From Plakobranchus ocellatus (taxonomy: Eukaryota; Mollusca; Gastropoda; Plakobranchidae): a DNA stretch of 25,697 nt. The notes under the pieces were generated by a model. The model made no database searches. It saw nothing but the letters and a program-made list of their open reading frames with translations, and was not told where the DNA came from. The position numbers were made by a program, and so were the translations under genes. The DNA is taken from the NCBI GenBank assembly GCA_019648995.1, contig BLXT01008342.1, positions 333,754 to 359,450 on the forward strand, read 5' to 3'. The first letter of the stretch is position 1, and the number at the start of each line of letters is the position of its first letter. Below, in pieces: positions 21,501-25,110 of this stretch.

Positions 21501-24183
21501 CATGGCTTTGCGAATTTTTTTAAATACGTTAACAACGTCGTAAAAACTTCCGGTTTTCTCGATTGTTTTCGTGAGTTTCTGAGCTTTACGGTGATACGCG
21601 ATTTGCCGCGTTTCTCCTCTTTTTAGTATTCAAAATAAAGAATTGAAGACGGATACCTCCGAACCGCTCGATCTGTCATTCTGAACTCGTCTCCAATCAA
21701 AATAATAGCGGAATCACGGCGCAATGTATTGATACTTTTTGAGTTTGATGAAGAGAGAGATGTTGAGCCATAATTATGAGAATCAGATGATGAAAATGAA
21801 AATTATTTCATTCCCAATCGTTTCGAGAATATTTTAGTTCTGTTCAACATAAAATCTTGTCCCCAAACCTAAGTGCCCATCCAATCTCGAACTCTAGATC
21901 TAGATCTAGATCTAGATCTAGTTCGAGATTTAGAATCTAGACTAATCTAGATCTTCTAGAGTTTCTGGGAGGTGACCGAGGTTGAAATTTCTTTCTAGAA
22001 TGTACATTTGAATTTCGAGTGAAAACTCTAGGTCCAGTTACGATAATAAAGCAATAAATCGTCATTGGTTTCTGTAGTTCTAGATCTACTCTGCTCACAC
22101 GCCAACCACCCATGAAGGTGAACTGTCAAATTAAAGACTTCATGATTCAGAGTGAGATAGATTTAGATTTAGACCAAAGAACCAGTTTCAATAAAATGAT
22201 TTTTAATTTTTTCCAAAATTTTTTCCAAATGTAAAAATATTTTTCTCAGATTATTGATTTTCTAGATCTGCTATTTATGGGTGTCTGCTGTCTGAGAACA
22301 CTTTCCGAAAATGGGAAATGCATGATATTTTTTAAAAATCGTAAAAAATCAACCACAACACTAAAAGAAATAAAAATAACATATTTGTAAAGCTCTGAAA
22401 TACGAAAATATGCACAGTAAAAATTAAGTTTCTGCTACAATTTAGTAAAGCACTAGAATTTTTTTAAAACTGTCTGAAATGGCCAGTTTTGAAGCACCGG
22501 CGAGCCTTGAAGTGACCAGGGCACGGTGAGTTAAATAAGTTGATACTCTTTCTCACCTTTGAAGTCAAAAAAGAAAGAAATTCTGTTAGCAAACATAGCT
22601 CTGCAGCATCCTGGCATGGTGTATCCAACCATTCCTTCCGTCTCCATAGTCCAAGCATCTTGAGCATCTGAAAGGCTTACACCAATATACACGCCTGTTC
22701 GAGAGCCACGCACACTCTCCATACTTTGGCCTACAAAAGGAGAAGTAAATAAAGCACTGTTGAGTGAATAATTACATGCAGTAGAAAAAAATAAATAAAT
22801 CTTTACATTCATTTTTTATTTTAATATTATTTTCTCTTTCATCAGACATTGGTTTGCTAGATATCTTGGCAATATTTTGAACAGAAAATGGATGAGCATT
22901 AGCCATTGCATCATTAAAAATAAAGGCACACTTAAAATTAGACTCACCTGCATCAATGATGGCTTCATATGAAGCTTCTAGCAACATTCGAAGTTGAGGG
23001 TCCATGCAATCAGTTTGTTTTGGGTGAACTCCAAAGAATCCAGCATCAAATTTGGTAATTTCAAGCAATTTTCCATTTCTGGCTGGTAGGCCATGAAGTC
23101 CTGAAAATTTTAGATATTAACAAAAAAAAGATACAGCACTATTTATAAGGCAAAATTTCTTTTTGAAGAAATAAAGAGAACACAAGTTCAGAGTTAATTG
23201 ATTGAGCTTCATGATATGTTGATAAATATTTTTTTTTAAAAAAAAGAAAAAAGATTTTAACAGTATGTCGATTTTAACATGTGTAGTGATCTGACAAAAT
23301 GAGCGAGTTGCGGTTTTGCATGATTGACTTAATGAAAATCATTAACAAAAGGGGTGAAAACTATTCACCTCTCTATGTAGAAAACTTTGTTACGGACATG
23401 CAAAAGATTTTCTGGACATAAAGCATTGAGAATTTTTACTTGTTTACTTTGATATTTTGAGTTAATCTCAGTGATGTACACCCACGACTCCACTCACTTT
23501 GTCAGACTGCTATATATATATATATACTTCCATCCTTTTCTTTTTCTTTGAAATATTCCTTTGCATCAATGTTGTTTTTAGGTTGTCTTCTTAAACCCAT
23601 CCACTGCAAGGTATTCTCACATACTGTGGCCTTTACTCATGTTGCAATCTGATACATGCAACAGAATAGCCCATGCAGATTTCAGAGCAAGTTTCCTATT
23701 CACTATCCCAATAATGCTCCTACATTTTATACAAAAGTGTTTATTTACATTTCCAGTGAGACTGGTTTTAGACAATAGCCTTTTTCACTACTTTGGGATT
23801 TCGGGTGGCACAGGATCAAAGCCGCGAAAAAGGTTTCATGCAAATTTAAGTCACTTTACACTAATCCCACTGCAAAAGGGAAGGGGAATAAAAGGGGGAA
23901 TTCATTACTGAGTATCTAAACATAATGGCACAAAGGGAGAGGTTGCTGGTCACGTACCCACTTTCCATCTTCTGTCATCTGCAGTGACCATATCTTCTTT
24001 GTTCATTAGGTGATCTCTGAATTCCAAAATGTTGTTTGACTCAGGGAGTCGGCCTGAGATTCCACTGATGGCCACTTCTCCATTGTAGACAAACTCTGGC
24101 AATTTCCCTTTTGATGTTCTGTGCTGACCCTCCCCATATGCACTCCCATTGCACATGGGATTTGAGGGTGTGCAAGTAGGCAT
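336..24183 (-). CDS. FASN: Animal type I fatty acid synthase / FASN-like PKS, 5' two-thirds (20 exons, 3'-truncated by window)
   Basis: Cytosolic multienzyme that extends acyl chains from malonyl-CoA with NADPH reduction. Twenty exons were placed by translating the minus strand and finding AG acceptors and donors that keep frame: 23958-24183, 22948-23100, 22557-22730, 20815-21015, 20484-20606, 19565-19644, 18614-18764, 17836-18040, 16660-16894, 15508-15738, 14027-14216, 13178-13407, 12378-12679, 10970-11198, 7897-8056, 7166-7432, 6610-6786, 4525-5925, 1015-1316, 336-521. They sum to 5223 nt, 1741 codons without a stop. Domains: KS ~36-440, linker, MAT ~515-840, DH ~880-1110, pseudo-ME ~1115-1450, pseudo-KR ~1450-1580, ER from ~1590. 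Catalytic residues are intact in KS, MAT and DH. Vertebrate FASN is about 2500 residues, so roughly 800 are missing beyond the window edge. The alternative is an AFPK with the same layout; the missing ACP/TE end and extender specificity would decide. Family assignment is very secure; FASN versus AFPK is not. Confidence 0.93.
522..1014 (-). other. Intron 19, no recognisable content
   Basis: 493 nt, phase 0, AT-rich, bounded by the exon 19 donor and exon 20 acceptor. No repeat or coding remnant seen. Confidence 0.8.
1015..1316 (-). CDS. FASN: FASN exon 19: start of enoyl reductase (residues 1579-1679)
   Basis: 302 nt, phase 1 in, phase 0 out. Encodes [20 protein letters not shown], then [19 protein letters not shown] and [18 protein letters not shown], the MDR-type (quinone reductase-like) ER N-terminal domain of animal FAS. 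Acceptor is CTAATTTCTTCAG; donor AAA|GTAAGC. Confidence 0.93.
1651..1969 (+). repeat. Pair of ~65-bp direct repeats 253 bp apart
   Basis: Copy one at 1651-1715 and copy two at 1904-1969 share CTCATTTA-AGACAAGAGGTG and continue through GAAACACGCTGAGGC to a GCAGTA end, differing only by small indels and one or two substitutions. The spacing and near identity suggest a local segmental duplication or two ends of one element; no coding content seen. Confidence 0.85.
2150..2535 (+). mobile_element. LINE reverse transcriptase fragment (decayed)
   Basis: Plus-strand translation from about 2155 resembles the RT palm entry of endonuclease/RT non-LTR elements: [25 protein letters not shown], then in another frame [20 protein letters not shown] and finally IRNKVQ. 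A frame change and stops show it is dead. It is antisense to the FASN gene. The 52-bp tandem duplication lies inside it. Clade not resolved. Confidence 0.65.
2347..2450 (+). repeat. Perfect 52-bp tandem duplication
   Basis: Units 2347-2398 and 2399-2450 are identical base for base, each starting CAAATAAATAGGGAGCC and ending ATCAGTGTAGT. The perfect identity implies a very recent duplication or an assembly artefact. Confidence 0.95.
2670..2763 (+). repeat. Diverged 47-bp tandem duplication
   Basis: Units 2670-2716 and 2717-2763 share TTGCAGAACTCAAAACT followed by GCTTTCAA and the flanking AATTATA, with several substitutions between them. Confidence 0.85.
2900..3346 (-). mobile_element. LINE RNase H-type fragment (decayed)
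   Basis: Minus-strand frame 3104-3346 contains [20 protein letters not shown] then [20 protein letters not shown], matching the last part of the RNase H domain of RNase-H-bearing non-LTR retrotransposons (W-I/V-P-G-H-x-x-I-x-G-N-E-x-A-D-x-L-A-K). Further downstream on the same strand, after a stop, [17 protein letters not shown] fits the segment that follows RNase H in I/Jockey-type elements. Stops and frame changes mark it as a remnant. Confidence 0.7.
3540..3865 (+). mobile_element. LINE C-terminal tail fragment (decayed)
   Basis: The plus-strand frame 3617-3850 reads [20 protein letters not shown], then [20 protein letters not shown] and [15 protein letters not shown]. This resembles the C-terminal G-R-R-x-R-G-R...R-x-x-W-R-x-M-V-A tail of RT-encoding non-LTR elements. 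Probably the far end of the same plus-strand element as the RT fragment at 2150-2535, the minus-strand fragment at 2900-3346 having been inserted between them; that link is inference. Confidence 0.5.
4525..5925 (-). CDS. FASN: FASN exon 18: pseudo-methyltransferase and pseudo-KR (residues 1112-1578)
   Basis: A single 1401-nt exon, phase 1 to phase 1. Starts [20 protein letters not shown]. Residues ~1140-1290 are the helical lead-in. The SAM-motif position reads [11 protein letters not shown] (about residues 1296-1306): the second and third glycines of the G-x-G-x-G loop are replaced, so SAM-dependent C-methylation is not expected, as in vertebrate FASN. The post-motif strands [11 protein letters not shown] and GGFILVEEV fit a Rossmann methyltransferase fold. 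From ~1450 the sequence matches the structural half of KR ([20 protein letters not shown], then [13 protein letters not shown]). Acceptor TTTTCCTTCAG; donor G|GTGAGT. It is about six times longer than the other exons. Confidence 0.93.
5926..6609 (-). other. Intron 17, no recognisable content
   Basis: 684 nt, phase 1, AT-rich; contains only short A/T tracts. Confidence 0.8.
6610..6786 (-). CDS. FASN: FASN exon 17: DH catalytic Asp (residues 1053-1111)
   Basis: 177 nt, phase 1 to phase 1. Encodes [18 protein letters not shown] with Asp1069, the second DH catalytic residue (D-T-M-x-Q in animal FAS), then [18 protein letters not shown] therefore appears active. Acceptor is GAAATGTAG; donor is A|GTAAGTTG. 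No long Met-initiated frame covers it on this strand. Confidence 0.91.
6787..7165 (-). other. Intron 16, no recognisable content
   Basis: 379 nt, phase 1. AT-rich, nothing identified. Confidence 0.8.
7166..7432 (-). CDS. FASN: FASN exon 16: DH (residues 964-1052)
   Basis: 267 nt, phase 1 to phase 1. Encodes [20 protein letters not shown] and [18 protein letters not shown], the conserved Y-G-x-x-F-Q/R-G motif of the second hot-dog repeat. Acceptor is CATTTTTGCAG; donor G|GTAATT. Confidence 0.92.
7433..7896 (-). other. Intron 15, no recognisable content
   Basis: 464 nt, phase 1. AT-rich, nothing identified. Confidence 0.8.
7897..8056 (-). CDS. FASN: FASN exon 15: DH catalytic His (residues 911-963)
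   Basis: 160 nt, phase 0 in, phase 1 out. Encodes [17 protein letters not shown], the dehydratase H-x-x-x-G-x-x-x-x-P motif with His913 (human H878), then [20 protein letters not shown]. Acceptor is a T run ending in TTAG; donor G|GTAATG. The exon has no long Met-initiated frame and must be found by motif and splice sites. Confidence 0.92.
8057..10969 (-). other. Intron 14, 2.9 kb, mostly unidentified
   Basis: Second-largest intron, splitting the DH domain just before its catalytic His. It contains a 19-bp AT palindrome at 9047-9065 (ATTATAAAA-A-TTTTATAAT), a short hairpin at 9120-9141 (ACAGTCAA/TTGACTGT), a short acidic/Ser-rich open frame near 10003-10203, and a diverged duplication near its upstream end. 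No coding exon or clear transposon recognised. Confidence 0.8.
10567..10855 (+). repeat. Diverged ~145-bp tandem duplication
   Basis: Two adjacent units (about 10567-10715 and 10716-10855) follow the same order: GAGyCCCT, GTAATTA, a T-rich run with TTATG, TTAC/ACAC, ACATATC/CACATC then AACACA, a TATAAAA stretch, ATATGCA/TATGCAC and a shared CTTTCTCATCCATT(T/C)CTGAA. Units are well diverged, so boundaries are approximate. Confidence 0.6.
10970..11198 (-). CDS. FASN: FASN exon 14: linker to DH N terminus (residues 834-910)
   Basis: 229 nt, phase 2 in, phase 0 out. Starts [20 protein letters not shown], the end of the AT-DH linker, and ends ESADHYI, the start of the first DH hot-dog fold. Donor is ATA|GTAAGT at 10969. 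It is followed by intron 14, 2.9 kb. Confidence 0.9.
11199..12377 (-). other. Intron 13
   Basis: 1179 nt, phase 2. Holds the ~115-bp tandem array described separately; the remainder (about 11800-12377) is AT-rich with nothing identified. Confidence 0.85.
11365..11800 (+). repeat. Four diverged tandem copies of a ~115-bp unit
   Basis: The core (A/G)CATTTTGAAGAT (first copy GCATTTTAAAGAT) starts near 11388, 11504, 11619 and 11732, a spacing of 116, 115 and 113. Each core is preceded by CTTAT-CTA-AACCT and followed by GAAAAAT-ATGAA, a TTTTCAA/TTTTTGTTTTATT run and GGTAACTCATTT. Copies differ by many substitutions and small indels. The array is intronic and has no coding capacity. Confidence 0.85.
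12378..12679 (-). CDS. FASN: FASN exon 13: end of MAT and post-AT linker (residues 734-833)
   Basis: 302 nt, phase 0 in, phase 2 out. Encodes [17 protein letters not shown], the acyltransferase C-terminal WISTS motif, then [16 protein letters not shown] and [17 protein letters not shown], the conserved E-I/V-x-P-H-x-x-L-Q end of MAT. Acceptor is TTTCTCTTCCAG; donor is AA|GTAAGT. Confidence 0.93.
12680..13177 (-). other. Intron 12, long T tract
   Basis: 498 nt, phase 0. Contains a 20+ bp T run near 13051-13074; nothing else identified. Confidence 0.8.
13178..13407 (-). CDS. FASN: FASN exon 12: MAT second half, catalytic His (residues 657-733)
   Basis: 230 nt, phase 1 in, phase 0 out. Encodes [31 protein letters not shown] and the catalytic-His segment [10 protein letters not shown] (His716, human H683). 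The residue before the His is Tyr715, where vertebrate FASN has Phe. The acceptor is TTTTTACTCAG; the donor AAG|GTTATT at 13177 is weak but keeps phase. Confidence 0.92.
13408..14026 (-). other. Intron 11, no recognisable content
   Basis: 619 nt, phase 1; homopolymer-rich (A/T runs near 13780, 13850 and 13950-13985), nothing identified. Confidence 0.8.
14027..14216 (-). CDS. FASN: FASN exon 11: MAT nucleophile (residues 594-656)
   Basis: 190 nt, phase 0 in, phase 1 out. Carries [14 protein letters not shown] with the MAT nucleophile Ser614 (human S581) and AAYWRGRC with Arg639 (human R606), the residue that pairs with the free carboxylate of malonyl-CoA. Acceptor is TTCATTCATCAG; donor G|GTGGGT at 14026. 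Confidence 0.94.
14335..15430 (-). mobile_element. LINE reverse transcriptase remnant in intron 10
   Basis: Minus-strand translation recovers successive RT blocks in order: [20 protein letters not shown] with VEILTAL (about 15075-14990), then [20 protein letters not shown] and KDLHLCF...[10 protein letters not shown] (14842-14640), then [26 protein letters not shown] and ISGKCSRG toward 14400. These are the fingers/palm and C-terminal motifs of an endonuclease/RT-type LINE. Frameshifts, stops and missing segments (including the catalytic YADD region) show it is dead. It lies in the same orientation as FASN inside intron 10 (14217-15507) and accounts for most of it. Confidence 0.75.
15508..15738 (-). 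CDS. FASN: FASN exon 10: start of MAT (residues 517-593)
   Basis: 231 nt, phase 0 both ends. Encodes [18 protein letters not shown], the FAS version of the acyltransferase G-x-G-x-Q-x-x-G-M oxyanion motif, then [11 protein letters not shown]. The acceptor follows a long T run, CAATACCAG; donor is CAG|GTAATT. Confidence 0.93.
15842..16516. mobile_element. piggyBac-type non-autonomous element (MITE), 675 bp
   Basis: The left end CTGTTTCACTACCC (15842-15855) and the reverse complement of the right end, CTGATTCACTACCC (16503-16516), match at 13 of 14 positions. Each end is flanked directly by TTAA (15838-15841 and 16517-16520), the target-site duplication of the piggyBac superfamily. The interior is AT-rich with no transposase frame. 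Two GC-stem hairpin repeats sit just inside the left end only. Confidence 0.7.
15855..15924 (+). repeat. Twin 27-bp hairpin repeats inside the MITE left end
   Basis: Copies at 15855-15881 and 15898-15924, 43 bp apart, share CTAAGCCGGT and CCGGCTCA-AATA. Each forms a stem AGCCGG/CCGGCT around a five-base loop: TTTTT in the first (15858-15874) and TAAAA in the second (15901-15917). Confidence 0.9.
16660..16894 (-). CDS. FASN: FASN exon 9: KS-MAT linker (residues 438-516)
   Basis: 235 nt, phase 2 in, phase 0 out. Encodes the KS-to-MAT linker: a charged start ([12 protein letters not shown]), then [21 protein letters not shown], the FAS-type linker helix, and [17 protein letters not shown]. Acceptor is ATGTTCTCCAG; donor CAT|GTGAGT at 16659. 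Confidence 0.9.
16895..17835 (-). other. Intron 8, no recognisable content
   Basis: 941 nt, phase 2, AT-rich; open frames here are short and without recognisable motifs. Confidence 0.8.
17836..18040 (-). CDS. FASN: FASN exon 8: end of KS (residues 370-437)
   Basis: 205 nt, phase 1 in, phase 2 out. Contains [16 protein letters not shown] and [15 protein letters not shown], the KS C-terminal G-F-G-G-x-N-x-H motif. The tail after NVH reads AIYK where most FAS enzymes have a hydrophobic VIL-type strand, a small local difference. Acceptor is TTATTTTCCCAG; donor is AA|GTAAGG at 17835. Confidence 0.93.
18041..18613 (-). other. Intron 7
   Basis: 573 nt, phase 1. Contains the (GA)25 microsatellite; otherwise AT-rich. 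Confidence 0.85.
18511..18560. repeat. (GA)25 microsatellite
   Basis: Uninterrupted dinucleotide run of 25 units. In the sense of the FASN transcript it is (CU)25, starting 53 nt after the exon 7 donor. Confidence 0.98.
18614..18764 (-). CDS. FASN: FASN exon 7: KS catalytic histidines (residues 320-369)
   Basis: 151 nt, phase 0 in, phase 1 out. Encodes [16 protein letters not shown] (His326, human H293) and [15 protein letters not shown] (Lys359, His364; human K326 and H331), completing the Cys-His-His decarboxylation/condensation site. Acceptor is GTGTTTTCACAG, donor G|GTATAT. A (GA)25 microsatellite begins 53 nt into the following intron. Confidence 0.95.
18765..19564 (-). other. Intron 6, no recognisable content
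   Basis: 800 nt, phase 0. AT-rich, nothing identified. Confidence 0.8.
19565..19644 (-). CDS. FASN: FASN exon 6: KS (residues 293-319)
   Basis: The shortest coding exon (80 nt), phase 1 in, phase 0 out. Encodes [20 protein letters not shown] and then GINPSE, the KS helix before the first catalytic His. Acceptor is ATATTTCCAG, donor GAG|GTAAGC. It has no internal Met and is easily missed. Confidence 0.92.
19645..20483 (-). other. Intron 5, GC-AG type
   Basis: 839 nt, phase 1. Begins GCAAGT and ends TTTCCAG. No repeat or coding remnant identified. Confidence 0.85.
20484..20606 (-). CDS. FASN: FASN exon 5: KS (residues 252-292), GC-type donor
   Basis: 123 nt, phase 1 to phase 1. Joins exon 4 to read [13 protein letters not shown] (KS motif G-Y-x-R-x-E) and ends KEQG|ITFPSG. 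The acceptor is TTTTTCTCTACAG. The donor is GC (CAAG|GCAAGT at 20483). A GT three bases further on would leave phase 2, incompatible with exon 6, so the GC site is the one that fits. Confidence 0.93.
20815..21015 (-). CDS. FASN: FASN exon 4: KS nucleophile exon (residues 185-251)
   Basis: 201 nt, phase 1 to phase 1. Carries the KS active-site Cys in VDTACSSS (C194), which matches human Cys161 with a +33 offset. It is followed by the FAS-typical [25 protein letters not shown]. The acceptor is a run of T ending in AAG at 21018-21016; the donor is G|GTAATA at 20814. Confidence 0.95.
21426..22530. mobile_element. piggyBac-type non-autonomous element, 1105 bp
   Basis: The left end CTCACCGGGCCC (21426-21437) and the reverse complement of the right end, CTCACCGTGCCC (22519-22530), match at 11 of 12. 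TTAA flanks both sides (21422-21425 and 22531-22534). The left ~300 bp is strikingly GC- and CpG-rich compared with the intron around it; the right two-thirds is AT-rich with CTAGAT simple repeats. No transposase coding is visible, so it is probably an internally deleted or MITE-type copy. Confidence 0.65.
21883..21930. repeat. 48-bp palindrome built on a CTAGAT array
   Basis: Arms AATCTCGAAC (21883-21892) and GTTCGAGATT (21921-21930) are perfect reverse complements. They enclose 28 bp of CTAGAT repeats that are themselves self-complementary, so almost the whole segment can fold on itself. Confidence 0.9.
22557..22730 (-). CDS. FASN: FASN exon 3: KS (residues 127-184)
   Basis: 174 nt, phase 1 to phase 1. 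Contains the KS stretch [19 protein letters not shown] and [14 protein letters not shown], the FAS form of the conserved N-R-I/L-S-Y/F-x-F-D/N-x-x-G motif just before the nucleophile elbow. Acceptor is CCTTTTGTAG, donor G|GTGAGAA at 22556. The 3' end of a TTAA-flanked transposon lies only 22 nt beyond the exon. Confidence 0.93.
22948..23100 (-). CDS. FASN: FASN exon 2: KS (residues 76-126)
   Basis: 153 nt, phase 1 to phase 1. It encodes [12 protein letters not shown] then [19 protein letters not shown], the conserved KS segment in which FAS and PKS enzymes read F-D-x-x-F-F-x-x-x-P-x-x-A/T-x-x-M-D-P-Q. Acceptor is TTTTCAG at 23103-23101; donor is G|GTGAGTC at 22947. Confidence 0.93.
23101..23957 (-). 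other. Intron 1, short (TA)8 run
   Basis: 857 nt, phase 1. Contains (TA)8 at 23511-23526; nothing else identified. Introns 2 (22731-22947) and 4 (20607-20814) are short and unremarkable. Confidence 0.8.
23958..24183 (-). CDS. FASN: FASN exon 1: N-terminal extension and start of KS (residues 1-75)
   Basis: ATG at 24183 is chosen because the in-frame codon directly upstream is TAG (24184-24186). The first ~35 residues are polar and low in hydrophobics, with no signal peptide. They precede the KS opening ([13 protein letters not shown], residue 37 onward) and the FAS-typical [11 protein letters not shown]. Donor is G|GTACGT at 23957, phase 1. The Kozak context is weak (T at -3, C at +4). A second in-frame ATG lies at codon 10. 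A good acceptor (CTTTGCCCAG) ending at 24213 suggests that the 5'UTR continues in an upstream exon; TAG|ATG could also be an acceptor, in which case the real N terminus would lie further upstream. Confidence 0.85.
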
Positions 24184-24458
24184 CTACCTGGATTTTTTAC
24201 CTTCAGGTCAGTCTGGGCAAAGAAGGAACTTTGATTGTAAAATTTCCTAAGATATAAATTAACATCACTATTCATGTTAACTTCTTAGAATCACCAACTT
24301 TCAAAAACTCACAAATATGACTGCCAACAGCTCTATCTTGGGAGCGTAAAAAGATAATGTTGTGATAATCTAAATTTTGAATAAAGTCATAATACAAGAG
24401 CACAAGGCGGATTTATTGGAGTTTTTATCTTGCTAGCAGCTTCTTATGAATGCACACT

Positions 24459-24600
24459 TCTTTAGCTTAGTGGTAACGGACAGAGAGGCTTAACATTTTA
24501 ATCTCCATTCAAAAATGTATGACTGCCTGTACACATGGGTGTAGAGTAAGTTGCATTTTCAAGCGCCCTTTCAGGGGCTGAAACAGATAAAAATTACCTT
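24459..24600 (+). repeat. Possible tRNA-derived SINE fragment
   Basis: TTTAGCTTAGTGGTAACGGA at 24461-24480 resembles a tRNA A-box (T-R-G-C-N-N-A-G-T-G-G), and the later GCGCCCTTTCAGGGGCTG resembles SINE body sequence. The expected B-box position has only CCATTCAAAAATG, so promoter function is unlikely. Confidence 0.25.
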
Positions 24601-25056
24601 GTAATTTATTAACAATTATGCAATCAAAAATCAATCAAGCAATAACTACTGTAGGCGTTTTGAAAACCTCACTATTAACCTGCCCCATGTAAACAGAGAA
24701 GTTCTCAACTGGCAATGGTTTGAACGTTGATAAACTAAAACACAAACATATTTGTGTTGTCTTCTGATTCAAACCCGAATATAAATATGTGCAAACCTGC
24801 ATATAAATATACACAATGATTATCTATCTCCCATAATTGTATTCTCGTTCTTTTCAGGGGTACCATGAATAGCTGGTTCAGATTACCTCCTCTAGTCTTT
24901 CATTTGCGAGACAGAGAAGTAATTCGAAAAAAAAAAAAAGGGAAAAAGATGAATTGCAGTGTACATTCATTACGTTGCTATGAACGCTTTGCAGAAGAGA
25001 AAATAATATCAATTTTTGCCGACTGGCCTTTGCAATGCGCAGCCAGCAAATTATGA

Positions 25057-25058
<2 letters not shown>

Positions 25059-25108
<50 letters not shown>
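25059..25108. repeat. (AT)25 microsatellite
   Basis: Uninterrupted AT dinucleotide run, about 875 bp upstream of the FASN ATG. Confidence 0.97.

Positions 25109-25110
<2 letters not shown>

Larger units (their letters stand above)
21016..22556 (-). other. Intron 3, mostly a TTAA-flanked element
   Basis: 1541 nt, phase 1. The 1105-bp element accounts for most of it; the rest (21016-21421) is AT-rich without recognised content. Confidence 0.85.

Noticed and set aside
21430-21740. CpG-rich block as the promoter of a separate cellular gene
   Set aside because: It lies within a TTAA/inverted-repeat-bounded element and no exon follows it on either strand.
24459-24600. Functional tRNA gene
   Set aside because: A-box-like sequence only; there is no proper B-box, anticodon arm or acceptor pairing.
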